A DNA stretch of 64,000 nt from Lucifuga dentata (GCA_014773175.1 VXCM01002806.1:1-64000); one strand, 5' to 3'; positions 51,586-63,769 are shown, numbered from the stretch's first letter. Notes: generated by a model from the sequence alone, not told the origin. Made by a program: numbers and translations.

Positions 51586-54500
51586 TCTTAGAAACTTGTT
51601 TCGATTTTGCTAAAAAAAAAAAAAAAAAAAAAGAAAAAAAGTGTAAACAAAGATGGCGACAATCAAAGATATGAGGTTTCAAAACACAATCTCGTTATTT
51701 ACTGGATAGTTGGCAGTAATGTAAAGTACATGTGATTGGCCAAAACACACAACAATTCTGGTGCGTTAACATACACTTGCCTCAAATGTTGAAAAAAAAA
51801 AACAAAAAACAAAAAAAACTGTACTTTTTCTAATCTATGTGTTTATTAATAATCTGGTTATATAGTTGATCTTGATGCATTATCACTTTCTTGTGATTAA
51901 AATTAGGCTTGTGTGTTTGGCAGCAGCGTTTTTACAGTGACAGTCAATATAATGAGACAGCAATAATGAGTTTCTTACTCCTTCTCATAGATTGGCCTGA
52001 TCTCGTACTTATGATTAAACATGGCTGAGTGATTTTGTGATTAATGTTTATATAATCCCTAAAGAAGCTGCAGGACGTGCGCTCACATCCATCAGCATGT
52101 TTACAATTTTACACCTATTATAAAGGAAGATGGAGAGCTCCATTTACATTTTAGTTCAGTAACCTTTATGACAACGGGCTCTCATCAGCATTTTATTTTC
52201 TTTGTAACACTCCAAGCCATCTACAAATGTCAAAATAAAATAGGCCCATGAACTTTCCAGCCTCGACTTTCGAAGGAACAGCGTGCCTTGATTTAGTTGA
52301 GGGCGTTCCACTCCCATGCCTGTTTTTATGAGAGCTTTTAATTTTTATTGAAGGACAGTGCAAAGTAAATGGTTCCTCATCTAAGGAAGATTAAACGGTC
52401 TTATACAATTTACAGAAACATAAGGGCATGTGGGACAAAGGCCTGAAATGAGCTTTACAGCACATGTCCTCTAAATGATATGATGGGATTTGGAGGCAGG
52501 GAAACGAGCAGTGAGGAGGATGTGTTTCTTTGCAGACACATGTAAATCAATTTGTATTGATCCAGCAATGCAGCCAGCAGCTCTGCACATTTATTGATAA
52601 AACAATTAGATAACTGGCACAACCCAAATGAAAATTATATTTGATCTAGCTATGTCTTAACAGTCATATGTGTTCATACTTTCATATTACACACCCATAA
52701 GCACAATTTATAGGATATCACATATCTTTAATATATGAAATTGAAATTCACAAATGGGCTTTCATAAATCCAGAGAATATTAACATTCAGAACAATCAAA
52801 TTCAGCCTAAATATCTATACTGTGCACTTGCTCCCTATCTGTTCCTGTCTGTGGGGCTGTGAATGATGTAGTCAAGGTGAGCACACAGCCTGCTTCCTAT
52901 TCCCTACACCAGTATCACTTCTGATTGGTCGATGTGTAATCCCAGTGAGGCTGCAGAATCAGCTGATATGAGAGCTTTTTGCATGTTTTGTATGTTAAGC
53001 AATGACAAAAACATAATATGCCCAGAATAATTATGTAGGGGAAAAATGTTTATTGCAAATTCATGTTATGATATTTCATCTTCCCTTTGATGTAGAGATA
53101 TAAACTTTGTACTGTTTGAAAGCTCCTAGGCTGACAGGTCATTTTAGGAAGGAAATTCTGATGGGCCATTTGTCATGTTTGTTTGATTTTGTATAATCAA
53201 AAAAAAGTGATAGATAACATGTAAATACTCATTATTTGCAGCTGCAGTACATTTTTTTGGTGTTTGATTTATTGATATATTTTTCAGATCTTTGATTGCT
53301 GTGTCTTTTTCCTTCTATCTTTCAAAGTTTCAAAGGGCCAGTAAAGCATGGTTTTCAATTCCCCCTGCTCTGCTGTTTTCACTCAGGAACAGGAGTGATG
53401 AGCAAACGCTTTCAGACTCAATCCTTGAGCAAAGGGCTGTGCTGACAGGGATTATTATTTATTTGTCATGGTGGATGTAATAAGCTGTAGATACAGGATG
53501 GAGGGCCTGTGATTTATTGCTCTGTCGACCGCCACTAGCAGGACGTGCACTCTGGCGTGCAGGATGAATACCGCACTGTCAGTTCTGTCCATCTGTCACC
53601 ATCGCCTCTCCCAGCACTGCCTTTTTCACACACCCTCCCATTTCATGCCACAATACATAAACAATCTTTCATTATTTTGATACCTTCTTCTCCATATTTG
53701 TTTCTGCACATAACACAGGGCCTTGGTTTTATGTGTCCCATTATTTTGATGCAGTAGCTTGAGGTTGTACAGCTCAGAGTTATTGTAAAAAAAAAAAAAA
53801 AAAAAAATGAGTTTGGCAGCTTTATGTTTGGAGAATCAAATCAGTTTCAGTTGAGTTTTTGCTGTTTCACTTTTAGCACACATATATTACACTGCAAAAA
53901 ATAATCCCAAATACTAAATATTCTGCAATCTCGTTAATTTTAGTGTGTATGAGTGCTGTTAGCTTCAAACAAAATGTTATTTCACCCAAAATAAGCTCCT
54001 TTTCTTTCTAAGAGGGGCTTTGTAATATGATTTTTCATACAGTACATATACACATACAGTACAATGTGTCTGTTGTCCACTGGTGGCATCCACACAGAAG
54101 GTTATACTCCAAGAGAATTATACTCATATTTTGGAGCTTTTACTGTTGTGGAGCAGCATCTTGCAGAATGGGTGGCTTACTTGCCTCTCTATAGGTCATG
54201 TAATCTTGTTAAAAGCCTTCATGGTTTTAGGATTATGTTATTGAAGTGTCACTTAATTGGATAAACATTTTTCATGGCGTAAACATACAGCGCTAGCTGT
54301 GTGTAGTCGCCGTGGATATTGTTTACACGGCAGGGGATTTGCGTAAGTGGAACTGACTGTAAACAGCGGCTCCCACTAGAGACTTTCTGTGAAAAGCAGG
54401 CTGAGAGTGAGGCATCAGGGAAAACACTTAGCCCACATATCAAAGCTGTGGACATGTGCTTGGCGAGAGGGAGTGAGCATGTTGGTGACAGCGCTTAATT

Positions 54501-55160
54501 AATATGAGGAATTGCCTTTGTGTCCGGGTAAATGACTTGAGCAGGAGCCGCTTTGTTGTTTAAGCCCACTCAGCTGAGCGTCGGTGTCGGTGGGGGGTTT
54601 TTGTGGAGTAAACTGTAATCTGCGAATAACATTACACCCCTGCATGGGAAACACTGCGGCAGGGCAGGTCAGAGCAGCCAAAATTTCATTCCATAGATGA
54701 GACTTGAGTTTTTTTTTAATCAGCTCTTCCTTCCCCTTTTCTTCATCTCTCACCAAATAGCAGCTGCTTCCTTTTCTCTGCAAGGCTCAGATGTCATTTT
54801 CCTCAACTCAGCTTGGTATCTGTCTTATTTAAGGCCTCATTTCTCCTCAGCAAATTGTTATTTATTGACTTTTTTTTGTTCTCAGGCATCATTACTAACA
54901 ATACAGTTAATAGCAATCATTTGTTATTCAGTGCTGGTGCTGATGCTTGGGATGGGGGCAGTGAAGTGAGAATACTCATTTGGAGGTTGAGGAAAGCCTT
55001 GACAGGGCCCATTTATAACAAGATCATTCTGGAATGTCCAGCCTATTAATAACCCTCCATTGCAGTCTAATTAGTGCTCCCTGATGTAAACGACTCTGAA
55101 TGGTGGAAGAGTTATATGAATTTCTCCTACTGATCATTGTTGGTGTGACCGGCATTTCCT
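51586..55160. other. Non-coding, no gene seen
   Basis: A-rich tracts at 51611-51640 and 51790-51820 and a poly(A) at 53786-53806. CACTGCAAAAAATAAT at 53890 may begin a decayed dispersed repeat. The stretches 52030-52570 and 54260-54680 are non-repetitive. No coding evidence. Confidence 0.45.
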
Positions 55161-55358
55161 TAAAGGTACAATCAGTGATCTAAATGTGAACACAGGGGTC
55201 ATCCTGCTGTCAAGATTTAAAGACAGGATGAGAAGCTGCTGTCGCTTCCGATTGACTTTGGTTGTTTAATACAAATAACTAAATCTAAGTTATTCACCTT
55301 TTCTGATGCTGTAAGGTTTGTTTGCATCCATAATGGTTGTAAACACAGCAGTTTAATG
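55161..55358. repeat. Dispersed repeat family E, copy left of the LINE
   Basis: TTAAAGGTACAATCAGTGAT and TGTAAGGTTTGTTTGCATCC with CATAATGGTTGTAAACACAG correspond to blocks at 56962-57045 (CTTAAAGTACAATCTGTGAT, then CTAAAGGTTTATTTACACAC and CATAATG). The two copies lie in the same orientation on either side of the LINE fragment. Confidence 0.5.
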
Positions 55359-55379
55359 GCTTGCATGTCAGGTGTTATG

Positions 55380-56770
55380 TGGGCGTCCCCTTGGCCTGGT
55401 CCAGTCACTAGGGTCCTCAGCAATNGCTTGCATGTCAGGTGTTATGTGGGCGTCCCCTTGGCCTGGTCCAGTCACTAGGGTCCTCAGCAATGAGTCACAC
55501 CTGCCTCATTTCAAACCACTGGTTTGAAATGAGGCAAGAATGACCAAGAATTCTCTGGACAGACCAAGTACCGAAGACATCCAGTCATCATCTCAAGTCA
55601 CTGGTTAGCGTCCAGGTCTCACAACCAAAAATTAAGACTGGGAGCACCAGGAATCTAAAGACTTAAACCTTTGCCTTCTTGCAAAGGTATCAGCAGCGCC
55701 ATACACCCTGTCCAGTGACCATGACCTCACCAGGCCTGCCCCAGACGTCTCTCAACCTCATAGGACGAGCTCCCAGAGACATGAATGTCACTGCCAAGGT
55801 AGGTGAATCTCCCGACAAGTTTGACACTCTCCCCACATACAGACACACTATTGACGGCTGAGTCCAAGAAGTCGTTGAAAGCCTGGATCTTAGTCTTGAT
55901 CCAGGACACCCACAAACCCAGANGTCCAAGAAGTCGTTGAAAGCCTGGATCTTAGTCTTGATCCAGGACACCCACAAACCCAGACACTCTGGCTCCTCGC
56001 TCAGCTTCTCAAGAGCTCCTACCAGAACATCCATTGACTCCGCAAAGATCACAGCATTGTAAGTCAAGGTCAGTAAACCTTTTCTCACCGATAAATGCAC
56101 CCAAGTCACTAGACGCTACAACCCTTCCCAATCCCCAGTCCATGCAAACATTGAACAGGGAAGGAGCCAGAACACATCCCTGACGAACCCCAGCGTTCAC
56201 TGGGAAGAAGTCAGAGAGTCTGCCCCTACTCAGCAAAGCACTCATGGTACCAGAGTATAGGTCAGCCATGATATCGAGCAACTCACTGGGGATCCCGCAT
56301 AATCTCAGGACATCCCAGAGAGCATCCCAATCAACTGAGCCGAATGCTTTGCGAAAATCAACGTAGGCTGCCGAAAAGCCCTGCCGAAATTCACACATGG
56401 GCTCGATGAGTACCCGGAGAGCTAGGATGCAGGCGATGGTTGACTTATTTGGAGTAAAACCAGACTGCTCAGGATGCAGAGCAGTAAGCAGATGGCCCTA
56501 GATCCTGTTCAGAATGACCCTTGCAAGGACCTTGCCCGGCACAGAGAGCAATGTAATACCCCTGTAATTGTTGCAATCCTGATGACCACCCTTCCCCTTC
56601 CAGAGAGGGACAACAAGCCCCTTCTTCCAGTCAGCTGGGAGGATTCCTGTCTCCCAGATGGAAGAAAAGATTGCATGCAATGCTAGGAGGAAGCGTCACC
56701 ACCTGCCTGGAGAAGTTCAGCTGGAATACCACAGATTCCAGCAGCCTTCATTACAAGAGGTCCATAAATT
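55380..56770 (-). mobile_element. Decayed non-LTR retrotransposon (LINE) reverse-transcriptase fragment
   Basis: Read from 56770 down, the minus strand gives fragments of a LINE polymerase: AAGICGIPAELLQAGGD, ETGILPADWKKGLVVPLWKG with NNYRGITLLS, then QSGFTPNKST, AAYVDFRKAFGSVD, NAGVRQGCVLAPSLFNV, AVIFAESMD, YLGSDIHVSGSSSYEVERRL, a degraded GCETWTL and DPSDWTRPRGRP. The catalytic FADD box is missing: a small deletion near 56060 joins TDLD directly to NAVIFAES and shifts the frame. There is also an in-frame stop near 56495 and a frameshift near 56685. The element is truncated and inactive; the clade is not assigned. Two duplications centred on single N (55425, 55923) fall inside it. Confidence 0.88.
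55502..55536. repeat. Perfect 17-bp palindrome with 1-base centre
   Basis: TGCCTCATTTCAAACCA, one C, then its exact reverse complement. It lies inside the LINE coding remnant where ISNQWFEMRQ is encoded, so it may be a chance product of coding sequence or a local inverted copy. Confidence 0.9.
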
Positions 56771-56961
56771 AGGGATTGATACTTTAAAGTATGTGAATAA
56801 CAGATGCCTAAATTATGGATTAAATAAAGTTTTATCTTGAAATATATTTGCCTTTGTTCATAGCTAATTATGTCATTATAGACAACACACATTCTAAATG
56901 ACAATTAGAACATCCTAAATACTGTTATAATACAATTTATCTAATACACAGATAGTAATTT

Positions 56962-57060
56962 AATCTTAAAGTACAATCTGTGATGTTTACCGGTGTTGCT
57001 AAAGGTTTATTTACACACATAATGTTTAAAAAACAGGCTTGTTTTTTAAATTAGGATCAG
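56962..57060. repeat. Dispersed repeat family E, copy right of the LINE
   Basis: See the copy at 55161-55358. This copy is shorter between its two shared blocks (about 20 bases against about 140). Confidence 0.45.
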
Positions 57061-57424
57061 CTGACAAACATGAAACATGACAAAATAATGATGTACATAT
57101 GTGAATGTAGCTCAAATTTTGACAGTAAATTTAAAAATTGGAACATAGGACTCTTGCAAACAAAACCCTGTTGCTGCTAACAACCGTGTGGATTTGCTGA
57201 CTTTCTCTGCCTCGCTCTTTTTTCCATTTTGTCTCTCTCTCTAAAGTCCAGTTGACTCGCTGCTTATCAAGCCCTTAATTAGTGATACATTTTCTCGCTG
57301 TGATGTCTATTGATGTGTTTGAGAAGAAAAGGCAAATTGAGTTGCAGTCTGACCAGAGAGCCAATTCCTCTTGAAAATTTTCCCCCTCTTTACCTCTCTG
57401 CCTCTCTCAATCTTACCTCATTCA

Positions 57425-57441
57425 CTCTCCCCCTCGCTCTC

Positions 57442-57479
<38 letters not shown>

Positions 57480-57507
57480 CTTCTCTCACTCTCGCTCTCG
57501 CTCTCTC
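57425..57507. repeat. CT microsatellite in a long pyrimidine tract
   Basis: About 17 CT units flanked by CCCTTT, CTTTCTC and CTCGCTCTCG variants. It explains the RERERERE-like spurious frame on the opposite strand. Confidence 0.95.
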
Positions 57508-60500
57508 AATATTGCCGTGCAAGGCCAGAAGTAGTCTGGAGAAATGAGGTGCAGCATTAGTGTTTTTTGCTTGCCTGTGCAATAGAAAACACTGCACGTC
57601 AGGGGCCCCGTCAGCAGATTGGGGAGATGCAGATGGGAGGTGAAAAAGCTCCCTAGTGGCAGTCAGGCCCTGCTCGGATGTGATTGCAGCCGCCAGGATG
57701 AAGTCAGCACTGACAAAGTGCACCCATTGATGGATGGACAAAGCCGGGAACTGGATGTGAGAATGGATGGGGCCAGAGTGGGAACTTAACACAGACAAAC
57801 AAAATGAAAGACAGAGAGGAATTACCTGCTAAAGCATTCCGGCAACACAAATCCCAGAGCAATTTACTTACTGCTAACTGAGCACAGGAGGATTGTTTGC
57901 ATTGGTACGAGTGAGGCTGACGGAGGGAATGGCTTTCATCCAGTTGATAGAAGTTTCCTGATTTTACACTATTGTTTTATGATTGCCTGTTTTTCACATA
58001 GTCAAATTCATGCATTTTAAGTGCAAGTGCACATTCCCTCGCTTAATCTTACCTACTTTTACATACATCTGCACACCTACACACAAACACAGATATTGTG
58101 TTATAGTCTTTTGCAATACGATATTAATGCTTTGGAGCCAGTATTGCTACATTCTCCTGCTTTACTGTGAGATGTGTGTGATTCTAAGCAGGGTACAAGT
58201 TAAGTTATCTTGCACGTTGGCATTAAGTCACACAGCATGTGTGAATCACCAGGCCAAAGCCTGCACTTTCTGTGCTCACACTGAGGCTCGTGACTTCAGC
58301 AAATCGACTGGCGAGACTTAAACTGAGAGAGAGCTGAGCAAAATTTCTGACATATCAGAAATGCATCTGACTACTGATTGCTCAATCGTAGATCGTTTGG
58401 ACAGTTAATCAGGCTTTTCAGCTCTCCTCAAACTTAACATCAAATGACAGCCCATCAGGTTGAACTTTGGCCTAACTGAGAATAAGTGTGCAATAATTCT
58501 AATCATGCTCGTTGAGTATCTGCCTGCCTTAAACCAACTCAGTATATATTGAAGTAGTAAAGGTTAAATCTGCAATCCTAATGTGTCATGATATATTGTT
58601 CTTACGGGAAAAATTTGCCATAGTGTTGTGTCCCCTATAATTCCAGCCCTAACACACACAGACACAAGGGCACATCCAGACTGCATCTGGGTTGTAAAGG
58701 AGCTGTGAATCATCTGTGTGCTCAAGCAGAAGCTCATTTGTCGAGCCTCAAAGTGAAAACACAAGATATTTTAGCTGCCTCATGGCCTGAAGAGAACTAA
58801 TAACCCCTGAAACTCAGGGCCACTAACCTTCCCAAATCCAGGACCAATGTGGGGGGGGGCAGATGAGTCAGCTCCCTTGTTGGGGAATGAATTCTCATTA
58901 CCATTGCACTAGCACTACATTAAATGTCAGTGTTGGTGGTGGATGGGGCCTGGAAGATTAAGACTAATGCTGTTGGCCTCAGGAACTCCGATTAGAAGTA
59001 TTCTCATTAATCAGAGTCTCGGAGATGGAAGCAATTCAGAGCCCTGGTCCTCTCAGAGCAAGGGGCAGGGCAGCACCCTGTCAGTGACCAGCGGGGGGGG
59101 ANGCCCTGGTCCTCTCAGAGCAAGGGGCAGGGCAGCACCCTGTCAGTGACCAGCGGGGGGGGACACACTCACACCCATTCACTCTTCCTTCATTATGGTC
59201 AGCCACCAAGGACATGTGAAGGCCAGCCACCCTCACTCTGCTTCCAATTAATCTGACTCCACAAGATCTTCTTTCACTCACAGGTTTGTCAATTGGATCA
59301 TCAAAAATTACTTCTTTTAATTGTTTTTTTTTTTTTTTTTTTTGTACTGACATGATTTTGGCTTTTTATTGTATTTATTTATTTATATATTGTCTTTTTG
59401 CAAAAGACAATATGCAATTGGATTATAAAAATACCAATACAAAAAGATCCTGTGTATTTCCTTATATGGACTGACACACAGTCAGCAGCTCTTTTGCATT
59501 TGTTCTCTTCACTTTCTTCTACCGAAAATACATTATAATCTGTCCTCACACCAGGAGGACAGATTAGTTTACTGGGACTGGCTGTTTACTTGTTTGCTGG
59601 AGTTCTACAACATTTTATTGAATCTAAATCCAGTATTAAAATGACTTAAAGAATCTGAAACCTCTCAAATACCTTATTGAATATTTTTTGGTAGGGTTTT
59701 TTTTTTTTTTTTTTNTTTTTTTTTTTTTTTTTGTAGGTGTAGAGGTATTCTCATACAAAAAGGTAGCTGTATTTTTTTTATTGCACTCAATTGAATAACA
59801 CAATGACAAATAAATTACAAAAGCTATATGTTACCTAATATTTAATAAGTAAAAATTAATATAGGTCAAAAATTGACATAAGAATTAATATTCAAGAATG
59901 ATTTTTATTTTTTTTTTTTAAATATCTTAATGATTTTGAACCAATTCCAGAATTGGCTAGCCTAACCAAACCTAGTGCATAAGGATATTGAAATCCAGGT
60001 GAAAATCAATTTAAAGCAATCTGCTGCTTAAAAAACATAAGGTTTTATAGTGAAAATTGAGAGCGATGTACCTTAGGCATGATTCATGTCAAGCATCCAA
60101 TGATTTGTGTCTTTGTCTCATTGCTCAAGGTTACCCGCTGCCCATTTGGTACCAGAAGGGCAAAAAGAGGCTTTAAGGTTTAAACTGGATGCAACCTGTG
60201 TTTGGTTCTCAATTAGCACCTGTCACAGGAGACGAGCTGGTGGGTCCATGCTCAGGGTGACACCCAATAGATGAGGACTGCATGTAAACCGCTGGGGATT
60301 GAAGAAGCTCCTTGGTGGGAGTCAATGTATTCTGTAAACAGGGAGGGAAATGGGAGTGAATCTCTCATAAATCTTGTGGTGTAGCGGTATCATTTCCTTC
60401 AGCTGACCTTGGCGAGGCTGTAGGATGGGAAGCCTGGGTGGTGAGGAAAAATGTGCAATATGATATATGAGCAGGAGGAGCAAGGTGCACCATGAATCAA

Positions 60501-60984
60501 AGCGGCCAGTGATTAGCTGTGAAATTCTACACACGTGAACTCTCTCTGCTGTTGGTTATCACCTATTACTATTTATCTCCAGTCTCTCTGATCTGACAAC
60601 ATCACAAGCAAAAAAAAAAAAAAAAAAAAAAATTCTGCAATGAAATTTTGTAGTAGCAATTAAAAAACCTGCCAGTGGGGTAAGTGAACATGACCAAATA
60701 TGATTTCTTTAAAATGGCATAAAAATCTAACTGCAGCAACACATTGTCTGAGCCAAACTAGTAAAGAAGAATTTGAATTTAACCTGTTTAGCTTCATACA
60801 CAGTAAGCATTCAAAATCATTTGTTCTTTTTTAAATTTAGCTCATTTTAGCACTTAGTGTCTTTCAGCAGGACTATAAATGTAGGCAAAATATAGCCATG
60901 CTGTTATCAAGGCAATTTTGAATGTGCCATTTGTTCTTTAAGACTCAGTTAAAAAAAAAAAAAAANTTAAAAAAAAAAAAAAAG
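57508..60984. other. Non-coding, no gene seen
   Basis: Intergenic DNA with an artefactual duplication around the N at 59102, N-broken homopolymers at 59715 and 60966, a poly(T) at 59324-59343 and a poly(A) at 60609-60631. 57540-57800 and 58790-59280 are GC-richer and non-repetitive; no domain was recognised. Confidence 0.45.
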
Positions 60985-61000
60985 ATCAAGTGTGGAAGAA

Positions 61001-61458
61001 TTAAATGTCATTTTCCTGATTCTAGTGCAGCAATCATGTTCCTGACACTCATTTCTAGAAAAATACCGAAGTTGATTTTTATTGGAAACAGGTTGACATA
61101 ATCTCACTTCATTGGCATATTTTTTCAGGCTTTCAGGACTAAATAACAAAAAAATGACTTTGTTAGGAATTCTTCAGATTGGTCTGATTGTTGAAATAAG
61201 CAAAGTAATCTTGTTTTCTCTTGATAGATGTTTGGGATAGTCATGTGTGAACATCCAAACCACTTCAGACTTTCCAGTTGAAAAACAGACTGAATTGCTT
61301 ACTGAGACAAATCAAGACTAATTATCATGAACACAGTCAAAGAATCTAGTGCAGGTGGTGCTTGATATAGTTATTTTTCTTGCAGAATAAAAAAAGAATG
61401 AAGAATAAATCATCTTCATACAAGATCTTGAGGTTTTCTTGAATTCCTGTTTTGCAGG
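61001..61458. repeat. Paired dispersed repeat family D, copy 2
   Basis: Same order of blocks as 38249-38662: TGATTCTAGTGCAG, CTGACACTCATTTCTAGAAA, CTTTCAGGACTAAATAACAA, GATAGATGTTTGGGA, GAACATCCAAACCAC, AGGTGGTGCTTGATA and CTTGAATTCCTGTTTTGCAG. The copies are in the same orientation and clearly diverged, so they are old insertions rather than a recent duplication. Confidence 0.7.
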
Positions 61459-61601
61459 CTATGGAAATTTGAAAAGTTAAAAAAAAAAAAACTTCAAACA
61501 TGGTAATATCAAAATGTTTCTGGTGTAAGAAAATATCTTNAAAAAAAAAAAAACTTCAAACATGGTAATATCAAAATGTTTCTGGTGTAAGAAAATATCT
61601 T

Positions 61602-62152
61602 TGATGTTTGACTGATGAGACGTGAGCGAACGTCTGCAGTAGCTCAGTTTCTGCTCAACGGTTCATAGTACACAGCCATGTTGCACATCTCTCTCCCCCA
61701 TTTGCGTTTCAAACAAATACTTATCAACAGGCCATGAAGTAATCAATGCGGATAATCCATCTCAGAGCCTGTCGATATGGTAATGACTCTGTCTCATCGT
61801 TATTGCTACACAGCCATAAATCATCCCCTTTACCAGAATGCTTAGCAGCTGTTGCAACAATCCCCTGGTTGTGTGGAATAAAATAATGCCTTTTGTGATT
61901 AATGCCTCAGCATTGTGCTGTGCTGCACCTTGATTGTTTTCAGATTTTCTGAAAAAGCTGGACGGATTGTATATCAATAAGTCAAGAGGCTCTAACACAA
62001 AGAGAGGCTGCAGGTAAATCACTCACTGCTCCTTTCAGGCCATTATGCTTTGTAATGGTGCTCTGAGCATGCAGTCATGCCACAAAACTGTGAAGTTGTT
62101 ACATTTTCTGCATTTTGTAGAGCCTATTATTTGATATTTATTTATTATCTAA
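61602..62152. other. Non-coding, no gene seen
   Basis: Non-repetitive intergenic DNA; the 86-codon minus-strand frame at 61762-62022 has no domain. Confidence 0.5.
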
Positions 62153-62705
62153 TTAAAAGTCCATACAGATGATTTTGTTAAAAAACACCTACACACATGT
62201 TACATTATTGCCAACCATTTTACAAAACACTGCAGGAGCGGCACATTTTTGAATTTCAGCCTGCCATTGGTTTCACTCCATTCCAGTATGCTATAAAAAT
62301 CAACTTGTAGAGACTTGAAACATCCTTGAGATATGTAATAACTTATTTTTTCCTGCTGAAACTGATACAACACAGAGCTAAATGCAAAAAAAAAAAAAAA
62401 AAAANAAAAAAAAAAAAAAAAAATCTCTACCAGAGAATATAGTTCCAGGAGAAGACAGCTTTTACCAGAGAAATTTAAATGACCATGACTGCTACATTCG
62501 GCGTGTATGTTATCAGGCGAAACATTGAATTTTAAAGTGGGTGTATCAACTGAACATTTGATTTTCAAAGCCTGGGGGATGTGGCAAAATTACATAAAAA
62601 CGAAAATATAGTTTTATATTTTAAAAAATGGTTGGCAATAATGTAACCTAAATATGGGTATCTATTCAGCCCAAACATGCAAAAACCATAGGCGTGGTCC
62701 TTTAA
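62153..62705. mobile_element. TTAA-ended non-autonomous element, copy 2 (553 bp)
   Basis: The left end TTAAAAGTCCATAC and right end (reverse complement TTAAAGGACCACGCC) resemble the termini at 23712 and 24070. A perfect 23-bp inverted repeat, starting GTTACATTATTGCCAACC, lies inside both ends (62199-62221 and 62625-62647). The interior is non-coding and carries an N-broken poly(A) at 62405. It is probably the same family as 23712-24070 but diverged. Confidence 0.6.
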
Positions 62706-63634
62706 AAGTTGTTGTGCAAGTGTAAACAGTCATTTATCAGCAATACATTGTCACCAAGCTTAAAAGAAGGTTTTCACACACAGTCAAAATCTGATTTTGC
62801 TTTAATCATAGCGATTTCATGAGCTCAAGGTGGATGTGAAGTCATTTGTGAAACACTGGAGTTTTTGTCCGCAGATTTCACAGGCAAATCTCCGTTTGAA
62901 TTTAATTTACTTTGGCCTTGTACCAGAGAGGCAGGAAGGAGTTAGTGACACGGCCTGAGCGAGAGAAGACAGACAATTAAAAGTGATAGGACTCGTCACA
63001 CGAGTGTCAGTGTCAACAGCAGCCAGGATGGAAGCAATTTATTCAACCAATCATCCCAGTACATGAAGTGCGTCGGTGCTGTGCTGCTGCTGCTGTGGGA
63101 CGGTGGAAAATGTGATGGTTGTTTCCTCCGCATGAATCACGAGAGGCAGGATGCTCGCCGGACGCAAAGTGGATTGTTCAGTGTCCTGATAACAATTTAA
63201 ATCCTGTTATGGATAATGCTGCGTAATGCTGCCCTGAAAATTGAACATGACACTCAAGCGATTTATTATCTTTGTGTTCTTAACCTTGGATATGAGATTG
63301 TTTGTCCAACCATGTCCTTTTGATGTTCTAGAAAGTGTTCTCATCATATAAAAGCAAATTTTTCATTGCGAGTACAGTGGATTGTAGAGAAAAGCAAGTG
63401 AGAGTAGATGAGGAAAAGATGATGTATGTGTCCACAAACACAGAAGGATTTTGCATCATAGATCCTGACTGATACATTGGCGAGGCTGATAATTAGCTGC
63501 TGATATAGGCATATAACAGAAAATATGTCATTGTCAAAAATATGCAAAAAAGTTCTGTATTTATTTAATATATTTTGTTGTATTGTATTTTAATATTTGG
63601 CTTTGAAATTGATGTGAAGTTTACATTTACTGGG
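62706..63634. other. Non-coding, candidate regulatory DNA
   Basis: 62990-63240 is non-repetitive and contains a CTG/TGC-rich patch and AATCACGAG, GATAACAATTTAAATC and similar AT cores. It is plausible as a conserved element, without proof. Confidence 0.4.
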
Positions 63635-63668
63635 TAACAATACTACCCAATACTGGGTAGTATTGTTA
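63635..63668. repeat. Perfect 15-bp hairpin with ATAC loop
   Basis: TAACAATACTACCCA, ATAC, TGGGTAGTATTGTTA. The arms match with no mismatch. Confidence 0.95.
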
Positions 63669-63769
63669 TGTTTCTATAACAATATAATCTATGCAAGATA
63701 ATCTATTACATGGTGCATGGCTTTTAGTTTTATTTTTGTTTATATAATCTTTTCCCATATTTTATTGTG

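Noticed and set aside
51434..51682. Protein with repeated SNSQICKFENSK-like units
   Set aside because: It is a translation of the repeated AT words of the 442-bp MITE.
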